Both the position numbers and the translations under genes were made by a program. 5,916 bases of DNA from JBFLXN01 sp040755715 [NCBI: Candidatus Edwardsbacteria bacterium]. GTDB taxonomy: Bacteria; Edwardsbacteria; AC1; JBFLXN01. The notes under the pieces are model-generated. The model was not told where the DNA came from, did not search any database, and was given only the letters and a program-made list of their open reading frames with translations. Each line of letters begins with the position of its first letter. Within the stretch, counting starts at the first letter, position 1. Below are positions 1 through 3,668 of the stretch, one piece after another. The stretch spans positions 1 through 5,916 of the forward strand of contig JBFLXN010000166.1 of the NCBI GenBank assembly GCA_040755715.1, written 5' to 3'.

Positions 1-32
1 GCCCAAGCCCCGATAAATCGGGGCTTCAGGGC
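1..32. repeat. Hairpin of the CCCGAT/ATCGGG family
   Basis: Positions 5-14 and 17-26 are perfect 10-bp inverted arms (AAGCCCCGAT / ATCGGGGCTT) separated by AA. Outer GCCC (1-4) can pair with GGGC (29-32) across a two-base bulge. The CCCGAT...ATCGGG core recurs at 168-186 and 5884-5903, so this looks like a dispersed palindromic element and not a gene-specific terminator. No T-run follows it. The element may extend beyond the window edge. Confidence 0.75.
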
Positions 33-111
33 CTCCTCAAAAGCACAAGAAAAGTGCCTCATAGGCTTATATTATTGTGCCAGAAGGCTTCCAGGCAGAT
101 TTTGAGCCAAA

Positions 112-163
112 ATTTAACAAAGCACTGCACATGGATTAGACGGATTTGAAATCCGTGTTAATT
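112..163. other. Possible degenerate attC-like site, upstream
   Basis: ATTTAAC (112-118) matches the attC R'' consensus RYYYAAC, and GTTAATT (157-163) matches the R' consensus GTTRRRY at all but one base. The two boxes are nearly complementary. Between them lies a perfect hairpin, ACGGATTT-G-AAATCCGT (140-156), which abuts R' directly. That makes the fold lopsided, unlike a standard attC, and no paired L boxes are visible. It is interesting mainly because a better candidate lies at 490-547 with one gene between them. It may be only an ordinary hairpin. Confidence 0.25.
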
Positions 164-167
164 CCTG

Positions 168-186
168 CCCCGATGTTACATCGGGG
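168..186. repeat. CCCCGATGT hairpin upstream of the first gene
   Basis: CCCCGATGT (168-176) and ACATCGGGG (178-186) are perfect 9-bp inverted arms around a single T. It has the same CCCGAT/ATCGGG core as the hairpins at 1-32 and 5884-5903. It ends 37 bp before the preferred start of the gene at 224 and could sit in its 5' leader. An open reading frame runs through it from 146, but that extension is probably not coding. Confidence 0.7.
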
Positions 187-223
187 TAAATGTAATCTGT
201 GGTTCCATATGTTCATTAGGACA

Positions 224-463
224 ATGAAACCACGTTTTGCGATATGCATTGACAATTCGGAATATCCAGCATCTCTCGAAGTGCACAAGATTTATCGAGT
301 GTTACCTGATGAAGACGCCGAGCGCGATGGAGATTTGCGCGTCATTGACGAGAGTGGCGAAGACTATCTCTATCCTGCCGCGAACTTTGTTCTGATTGAA
401 GTGCCAGAAGAAGCTGAGCCCATTCTGATAGATTCCTTCGCGTGTGGTCTTCAACCTGCTTGA
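224..463 (+). CDS. Small conserved protein of unknown function (79 aa)
   Basis: The protein begins MKPRFAICIDNSEYPASLE and has an acidic middle containing LPDEDAERDGDLRVIDESGE followed by DYLYPA. I recognise this as a widespread bacterial family of about 70-80 residues with no assigned function; its compact, beta-rich, acidic pattern suggests a small soluble domain. Upstream in-frame ATGs exist at 209 and 146. The segment from 146 runs through two hairpins and lacks the family's look, so I chose ATG 224, where the family-like sequence begins; 209 is possible. Only a weak AGG (218-220) precedes it. The last nine or so residues (SFACGLQPA) look unlike the rest and may be an eroded or replaced tail. 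Base use is visibly more GC-rich than in the genes from 600 onward, suggesting separate ancestry. An attC-like site begins 27 bp after the stop, so this may be a cassette-borne gene. Confidence 0.7.
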   Translation: MKPRFAICIDNSEYPASLEVHKIYRVLPDEDAERDGDLRVIDESGEDYLYPAANFVLIEVPEEAEPILIDSFACGLQPA

Positions 464-489
464 AGGGGCTTGCTTTAGGGTGGAGGGCT

Positions 490-547
490 GGCTAACAAGC
501 GGCTGGAGCGGACAGCTGATAGCCACCGCTAAATTCAATCGTTAAGT
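490..547. other. Integron attC-like recombination site (candidate)
   Basis: GGCTAAC (490-496) differs at one base from the attC R'' consensus RYYYAAC. GTTAAGT (541-547) matches the R' consensus GTTRRRY exactly. Inner AGCGG (507-511) and CCGCT (526-530) are complementary, in the position of the L''/L' boxes, and a small central hairpin GCT-GAT-AGC (515-523) caps the fold. The spacers between R and L boxes are both 10 nt. The total of 58 bp is at the short end of known attC sites, and the site starts 27 bp after a short gene's stop, the usual cassette arrangement. Against it, the two spacers are not complementary and no integrase lies in the window. Confidence 0.45.
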
Positions 548-592
548 GGATTATGGGTTAGTGGTAGTGTTATTGTCAGCCTTAGGAGGATT

Positions 593-598
593 GGAGGT
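593..598 (+). promoter_or_regulatory. Ribosome binding site fixing the antitoxin start
   Basis: GGAGGT lies four bases before ATG 603. A second AGGAGG (584-589) is just upstream. This placement favours ATG 603 over the in-frame ATG at 546, which would add 19 hydrophobic residues unlike an antitoxin N-terminus. Confidence 0.8.
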
Positions 599-602
599 CA
601 TT

Positions 603-839
603 ATGAGTAAAGTAGCAGAACTCAACGAAGAAAAAATATTCACTGATTTTGGAAAACTCTCAAAAGAACGGAAAAAAGAGGTTGCCGATTTCATTACCTA
701 TCTTAAGACAAAGGAAGAGTTAGAGGCGACAAAAGATATCCTCAGAGACAAAGATTTTCTAAAGAGTATTATAAGGGGTGACGAGGATTTTAAAGTAGGT
801 AGATTCAAAAAGTGGTCTGAGGTTAGGGAAGATGTATGA
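603..839 (+). CDS. RelB-like type II antitoxin (78 aa)
   Basis: Likely antitoxin that binds and neutralises the toxin encoded immediately downstream and probably represses their shared promoter. Residues about 12-35 (FGKLSKERKKEVADFITYLKT) form an amphipathic helical region like the N-terminal part of YefM/DUF2281-type antitoxins. Residues about 37-78 carry the acidic, helical pattern ATKDIL...DKDFLKSI..G.EDF..GR...W.EVREDV, the usual toxin-wrapping C-terminus of RelE/ParE partners. ATG 603 is set by GGAGGT four bases upstream. The gene overlaps the toxin start by 8 bp, which implies translational coupling with the antitoxin made first. No operator is obvious upstream. The exact antitoxin family is less certain than the role. 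Confidence 0.85.
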   Translation: MSKVAELNEEKIFTDFGKLSKERKKEVADFITYLKTKEELEATKDILRDKDFLKSIIRGDEDFKVGRFKKWSEVREDV

Positions 840-1092
840 GGTTTTAATTTCTCATGAGGCGGAAAAATATTATAAAAAGATGGACAAAGATACAAAGCGA
901 CGAATAAATAAATGTATTGAGATTCTCGGACGGAATCCTTTCGCCGGAGGACATATAAAACGACTTCATGGTGAGCTTGAGGGAAAATACAGATATGCAG
1001 TTGGTGACCTCAGGATAGTTTATGAGATTAACACAAAGAAACAAACTGTTGAAATAAGAGCAATTAAAAGTCGTGGAGATGTTTATAAATAG
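832..1092 (+). CDS. RelE/ParE-family toxin (86 aa)
   Basis: Small basic protein with the RelE/ParE fold pattern: MYEVLISHEAEKYYKKM at the N-terminus, two helices up to about residue 35 (RINKCIEILGRNPF), then the strand-rich core with LHGELEGKYRYAVGDLRIVYEI and the C-terminal signature RAIKSRGDVYK. Basic residues K52, R61 and R81 and terminal Y85 fall where RelE enzymes keep their mRNA-cleavage residues, so ribosome-dependent mRNA interference is more likely than the gyrase poisoning of ParE, though sequence alone cannot separate these. Length is typical and the gene looks intact. The start ATG overlaps the antitoxin stop by 8 bp and lacks its own strong ribosome site, consistent with coupled translation. 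A 39-bp gap separates it from the aspartic protease gene. Confidence 0.92.
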   Translation: MYEVLISHEAEKYYKKMDKDTKRRINKCIEILGRNPFAGGHIKRLHGELEGKYRYAVGDLRIVYEINTKKQTVEIRAIKSRGDVYK

Positions 1093-1131
1093 GTAGCTCA
1101 CAATTCCGGATTATTAGAAGAAGAAAAAAGT

Positions 1132-1533
1132 ATGGCACGGATTGTAGTTAATTTAAAGGTTTCTAACTTTGCAGATATACTCATAAATCAGAAAGAAGTC
1201 AGGTCCATAGAGATTAAGAATGCCTTGGTTGATACGGGGGCGGCTATGATTAGTCTCCATATAGACCAGATTAATAGATTAGGCTTGAAGTTTTTAAGAA
1301 GGATAAAGGTAAAGACTGCTAATGGTTCGCCTGAAAGAAATCTTTTCGGGGTAGCAAGGGTAGAAATACAAGGGCGGGAGGGAAAATTTGATGTCTTAGA
1401 GGTGCCAGATGATGTGCCAGTGTTAGTAGGATATATAGTTTTGGAGCAATTAGACCTTGTAGCTGACACTTCCAGAGGCAAACTTATTCCCAATCCCAGC
1501 CATAATGGCGAATATGCCTTGGATTTGTATTAA
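1132..1533 (+). CDS. Retropepsin-like (clan AA) aspartic protease (133 aa)
   Basis: A predicted single-domain aspartic protease, expected to work as a homodimer with one catalytic Asp per chain. The catalytic motif is clear: ALVDTGAAM with D34-T35-G36-A37. The second half has the hydrophobic-hydrophobic-Gly flap-region pattern VPVLVGYIVLEQLDLVAD (about residues 94-111), and the end NPSHNGEYALDLY is typical of the bacterial small retropepsin-like family often annotated 'clan AA aspartic protease'. No signal peptide or membrane segment is visible, so it is probably cytoplasmic. ATG 1132 follows a weak GAAGAAG purine stretch. Substrate and role are unknown. It lies on the same strand between two toxin-antitoxin modules, a setting that hints at, but does not prove, a link to antitoxin turnover. 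It appears intact. Confidence 0.85.
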   Translation: MARIVVNLKVSNFADILINQKEVRSIEIKNALVDTGAAMISLHIDQINRLGLKFLRRIKVKTANGSPERNLFGVARVEIQGREGKFDVLEVPDDVPVLVGYIVLEQLDLVADTSRGKLIPNPSHNGEYALDLY

Positions 1534-1597
1534 AGACGGAAGTGATAGACTTCAGACCAGAGACTTGGAAAAGTAAAAGGTTGAGAATGAGGTTCTA

Positions 1598-2032
1598 ATG
1601 CCAATAAAGAGAACGAAGATTATTACCCTCTTACGGAGAATTTTCAAGGATTATCCAGAAATTTTAGCCGCTTATCTCTTTGGTTCAGCCACTGAAACTC
1701 TCTACCGAGAAGGAAGCGATATTGATGTGGCTGTCCTTCTGGATGAGAAGTTGAATAAGTTAGAAAGTTTTTCCTTGGAACTTAAGTTGGGCGAGGAGAT
1801 TGAAAGAGAATTAAAGAAAAAAGTTGACCTGGTCATCCTTAATCGGGTCCCCTTAGCCTTACTCTTTCAGGTTATAAGGGGTGTTCTTGTCTTTGAAAGA
1901 AATTCCACTCAAAGAGCGATTTTTGAAGCTAAAATGCTTCCCCAATGCTACGAAAATGAGCGATTTTTTAAAATGCACGCCAAAGCCCTTTACCAAAGGG
2001 CGAGGAGAGGAAGACTCGGAATCCTTGGATAA
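1598..2032 (+). CDS. mntA: MntA-type minimal nucleotidyltransferase antitoxin (144 aa)
   Basis: A DNA polymerase beta-fold nucleotidyltransferase. The signature GS-X10-DXD is intact: AYLFGSATETLYREGSDIDVAVLL with G29-S30 and D41/D43, and a third acidic residue is supplied by KKVDLVIL (D77). The C-terminal tail (RAIFEAKMLP...ALYQRARRGRLG) matches the form seen when a HepT gene follows. In characterised MntA/HepT pairs, MntA transfers AMP to a tyrosine near the HepT RNase site and so inactivates the toxin. TGAGGT five bases upstream supports ATG 1598. The stop overlaps the proposed TTG start of the hepT remnant by 8 bp, the usual coupling. Unusually, its partner is broken, so this enzyme has no local target, yet its own active site and length are preserved. 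Confidence 0.9.
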   Translation: MPIKRTKIITLLRRIFKDYPEILAAYLFGSATETLYREGSDIDVAVLLDEKLNKLESFSLELKLGEEIERELKKKVDLVILNRVPLALLFQVIRGVLVFERNSTQRAIFEAKMLPQCYENERFFKMHAKALYQRARRGRLGILG

Positions 2033-2274
2033 GAAAGTCATCTACCGAAGGTTAAATAAACTGGAGAAGGAGCTAGTAAATATTGAAAGACACACTTCGG
2101 TGAGCCTGAAAGACTATCTCAGAGATGAAGATCTTCAAGCACTTATTGAGAGAAGACTTCAATTGGCAGCCCAGATTTCCATTGACATTGATTGTCTACC
2201 ATCACTTTCAAACCAATCTCAGCGATTTCAGAAGATTTGCTAAAGAAATCGTAGGTTCTGTCGGAAAACCCTAA
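2025..2274 (+). pseudogene. hepT: HepT toxin remnant with internal deletion and frameshift
   Basis: The N-terminal half is a good HepT (DUF86): LDKKVIYRRLNKLEKEL, then SLKDYLRDEDLQALIERRLQ and LAAQISIDI, read from TTG 2025 and ending near 2189. In that frame only DCLPSLSNQSQRFQKIC follows before the stop at 2241-2243. One frame over, from about 2194, the sequence reads VYHHFQTNLSDFRRFAKEI and ends at TAA 2272-2274. That is a recognisable HepT C-terminus. The two parts total about 82 residues against about 140 in the family, so roughly 55-60 residues are missing at the junction near 2187-2196. The lost part includes the RX4-6H RNase motif and the tyrosine modified by MntA. The toxin should be inactive. 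TTG 2025 is chosen because it overlaps the mntA stop and starts at the family's usual N-terminus. Confidence 0.85.
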
Positions 2275-2291
2275 AAAAGAGGAGGCTCAAG

Positions 2292-2723
2292 ATGGCACTC
2301 ATTGAAGGATATAATCTGCCCGATGAACTTTATTATCACAAAGAGCACGCTTGGGCAAAGGTGGAAGGCGACAAAGTCAGAGTAGGGATGAACGACTTCT
2401 ATCAAAAATTAGCCGGCGATACTACCTATGTAGACCTTCCCTTTGAAGGAGACGCCGTAACTCAGGGTGAAACCTGTGGTAAGATTCAAAGTAGCAAATG
2501 GGTAGGAAAATTCATCTCGCCTGTTTCAGGTGAAATCTTGGAAGTCAACCGGGATTTGGAAGATGATTGCACTCTTATCAACAAAGACCCCTATGACAAA
2601 GGCTGGATTATCTTAGTGAAGCCTTCAAATCTTGAAGGCGACTTGAAAAATTTGATTCACGGCGCTGCCGTGGCAGAATTCATCAAGAGTGAAAAGGAAA
2701 GAATTGAGAAAGAGAAAAAGTAA
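2292..2723 (+). CDS. gcvH: Glycine-cleavage H-like lipoyl carrier protein (143 aa)
   Basis: A lipoyl-domain carrier of the GcvH family, which shuttles a lipoamide arm between partner enzymes. The N-terminus LPDELYYHKEHAWAKVEGDKVRVG and the fold core YQKLAGDTTYVDLPFEGD, VTQGETCGKI, SPVSGEILEVN and INKDPYDKGWI align well with GcvH. The lipoyl lysine is probably K69 in IQSSKWVGKFISPVSG, where classical GcvH has an ESVKA-type context. Glu is replaced by Gln and a bulky W follows the Lys, so it is not the standard form. A charged tail (about residues 126-143, ending IEKEKK) makes it longer than E. coli GcvH (129 aa). Ribosome site GAGGAGG (2279-2285) lies six bases upstream. No gcvT, gcvP or lipoate ligase is present here. 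It could serve glycine cleavage or be an H-like carrier in another pathway, such as the LbpA proteins of sulfur-oxidising heterodisulfide-reductase-like systems. Confidence 0.85.
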   Translation: MALIEGYNLPDELYYHKEHAWAKVEGDKVRVGMNDFYQKLAGDTTYVDLPFEGDAVTQGETCGKIQSSKWVGKFISPVSGEILEVNRDLEDDCTLINKDPYDKGWIILVKPSNLEGDLKNLIHGAAVAEFIKSEKERIEKEKK

Positions 2724-2737
2724 ACGCGATGAGAAGA

Positions 2738-2816
2738 TACGATTACAGCGATAGAGACATGATAACTAACAAAATCTGCCATCGCCGTCATTGTCAAAAT
2801 TATCGCTGAAATCATA
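2738..2816. repeat. Imperfect inverted repeat between gcvH and the antitoxin gene
   Basis: Arms 2738-2753 and 2801-2816 are complementary at 14 of 16 positions, with a perfect inner 8-bp core CAGCGATA (2746-2753) / TATCGCTG (2801-2808) and a 47-bp loop. The element fills most of the 108-bp gap after gcvH. No T-run follows the right arm, so it is not a standard terminator. It may be a degraded small mobile element or an RNA fold in the leader of the downstream pair. Confidence 0.55.
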
Positions 2817-2831
2817 TTATCCGAGGATTTT

Positions 2832-3062
2832 ATGGCGAAACTATTGGAAGGTATTTATGAAAATGGGAAGTTCACTCTCAAAAAGTTACCCAAAGGGAGA
2901 TATAAAGCAGTGGTGATGCTTCAGGATGAGGAGATTCCCGAGAATATCCTTAAGAGAAAGTGGACGGTGAGGTGGCTACTTTCATTGAAACCGGGTATTC
3001 TCTCAAATCTTAATCTTCCTGGTCAGGGGGGGGGAGATTTTGACGATGAAGATATTGATTGA
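2832..3062 (+). CDS. Putative antitoxin of a PIN-domain pair, possibly with an altered C-terminus (76 aa)
   Basis: The first 40 residues (MAKLLEGIYENGKFTLKKLP, then KGRYKAVVMLQDEEIP) have the beta-rich 'GIYENGKF..L..LPKG' pattern of small antitoxins placed before PIN-domain toxins, in the manner of DUF104-like proteins. The remainder (KRKWTVRWLLSLKPGILSNLNLP) is unlike the acidic helical tail expected of an antitoxin, then passes through a G9 run (GQGGGDFDDEDID). Another frame over part of this segment reads GEVATFIETGYSLKS, so an old frameshift is possible. GAGG (2823-2826) lies five bases before ATG 2832. The gene overlaps the PIN gene by 17 bp, suggesting coupled expression. The antitoxin role is inferred mostly from position, size and overlap. 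Confidence 0.55.
   Translation: MAKLLEGIYENGKFTLKKLPKGRYKAVVMLQDEEIPENILKRKWTVRWLLSLKPGILSNLNLPGQGGGDFDDEDID
3026..3034 (+). repeat. G9 homopolymer tract at the antitoxin/PIN overlap
   Basis: Nine consecutive G lie inside the antitoxin reading frame (its GGG residues) and end 11 bp before the PIN start ATG 3046, where they also form the only purine-rich ribosome-binding candidate for that gene. A slip of one G would change the antitoxin's last nine or so residues and the spacing or coupling of the toxin. It may be a slippery phase-variable tract or a sequencing-length uncertainty. Confidence 0.8.
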
Positions 3063-3513
3063 TACACGCATTATCTCACTGGCATTGAAGCATCCGTTTC
3101 TGACACCTCTTGACCCTGAATATGAACTATCCGTGCGGGCAAGCGGTTTTGTGAGAAAAATAGTAGAAAATCACTCGTTGCTTGTTTCTTCCCAACTCGG
3201 AGCAGAAATTTATCATGTGCTGACGATGCGGGGAAAACGCCTGCCAAAAGAAAAAGCCAAAGAACTTATGGAGGACCTACTTTCCCAAAATTTTGTCTCC
3301 TATAGGGAGATTACCAAAAGGATATTGCAGAAAGCAATTAAGCTAAGCACTGCTACTGGAATTCATATCTGGGATTTCTTGGTAGTCGTTCCTTTTGAGG
3401 GAGAAGCCCAAAAAATTTACACTATGGATCCCCATTTTCTTAACAAGGAGTTTTCAAGGCTCGCAGAGGTAGAAAATCCTATCGGTGTGTGGAAGGTTGA
3501 AGGCGAGAAGTAA
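3046..3513 (+). CDS. PIN-domain ribonuclease, VapC-like toxin (155 aa)
   Basis: A PIN-fold Mg/Mn-dependent RNase, probably the toxin of the pair. The four acidic positions are in place: D6 in MKILIDTRIISLALK, E54 in SSQLGAEIYHVL, D110 in GIHIWDFLVVVPF, and D128 in IYTMDPHF. The linker of charged helices between E54 and D110 (KRLPKEKAKELMEDLL) is normal for the family. The C-terminus ENPIGVWKVEGEK is a short tail. Length is slightly above the 130-140 residues of typical VapC. ATG 3046 is preferred because MKILIDT is the standard PIN N-terminus and the G-rich stretch lies about ten bases upstream; an in-frame TTG at 3040 would add two residues. It overlaps the preceding gene by 17 bp. Targets (tRNA, rRNA or other) cannot be told from sequence. 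Confidence 0.88.
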   Translation: MKILIDTRIISLALKHPFLTPLDPEYELSVRASGFVRKIVENHSLLVSSQLGAEIYHVLTMRGKRLPKEKAKELMEDLLSQNFVSYREITKRILQKAIKLSTATGIHIWDFLVVVPFEGEAQKIYTMDPHFLNKEFSRLAEVENPIGVWKVEGEK

Positions 3514-3516
3514 TGA

Positions 3517-3633
3517 GATAATAACCAAACAAATTCCAATAACCAATAATCAAGTACCAAACAAAGTTTGATTCTTGGATATTGCCCATTTTGGTCATTG
3601 GTAATTATTTGGAATTTAATTTGGTGCGTTATC
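3517..3633. repeat. 117-bp imperfect inverted repeat, MITE-like
   Basis: The left arm starts GATAATAACC and continues with AAATTCCAAT, AACCAATAATCAA. The right arm, read in reverse complement, gives GATAACGCACCAAAT, AAATTCCAAATAA and CCAATGACCAA. The arms align with a few gaps over about 40 bp each. A small inner hairpin CAAAC-AAA-GTTTG (3558-3570) sits near the loop. CCAAT/ATTGG-rich intergenic palindromes of this kind occur in many copies in some bacterial genomes. It contains no gene and fills the gap between the PIN gene and PEP carboxykinase, ending 35 bp before the latter's start. No clear target-site duplication is visible. Confidence 0.75.
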
Positions 3634-3658
3634 TAAACAGAAAAATAAAAATTTAGAT

Positions 3659-3664
3659 GGAGGT
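3659..3664 (+). promoter_or_regulatory. Ribosome binding site fixing the PEP carboxykinase start
   Basis: GGAGGT lies four bases before ATG 3669. An in-frame ATG at 3657 overlaps this site, so the later ATG (protein starting MAKDLDRI) is preferred over one starting MEVKMAK. Confidence 0.8.
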
Positions 3665-3668
3665 AAAA

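Noticed and set aside
146-223. Upstream extension of the first gene from ATG 146
   Set aside because: It runs through two perfect hairpins (140-156 and 168-186) and its residues lack any family-like pattern; recognisable sequence starts at 224.
302-538. Open frame on the minus strand
   Set aside because: It is antisense to the conserved gene at 224-463 and the attC-like site, has no ribosome site that I can see and no recognisable protein pattern.
844-1101. Open frame on the minus strand opposite the RelE toxin
   Set aside because: Low-complexity hydrophobic translation that mirrors the well-supported toxin gene.
1188-1493. Open frame on the minus strand opposite the aspartic protease
   Set aside because: Ser/Thr/Pro-rich shadow of a gene with an intact catalytic motif.
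1539-1553. GAAGT/ACTTC hairpin after the aspartic protease
   Set aside because: A 5-bp stem with no T-run; expected by chance.
1881-2024. Long N-terminal extension of the HepT frame from ATG 1881
   Set aside because: It lies wholly inside mntA in another frame and has no HepT features; homology-like sequence starts at TTG 2025.
3600-3640. Sigma70-like promoter for PEP carboxykinase (TTGGAA with TTATCT)
   Set aside because: The spacing is about 14 bp and both boxes fall inside the inverted repeat arm, so they are forced by the repeat and not convincing.
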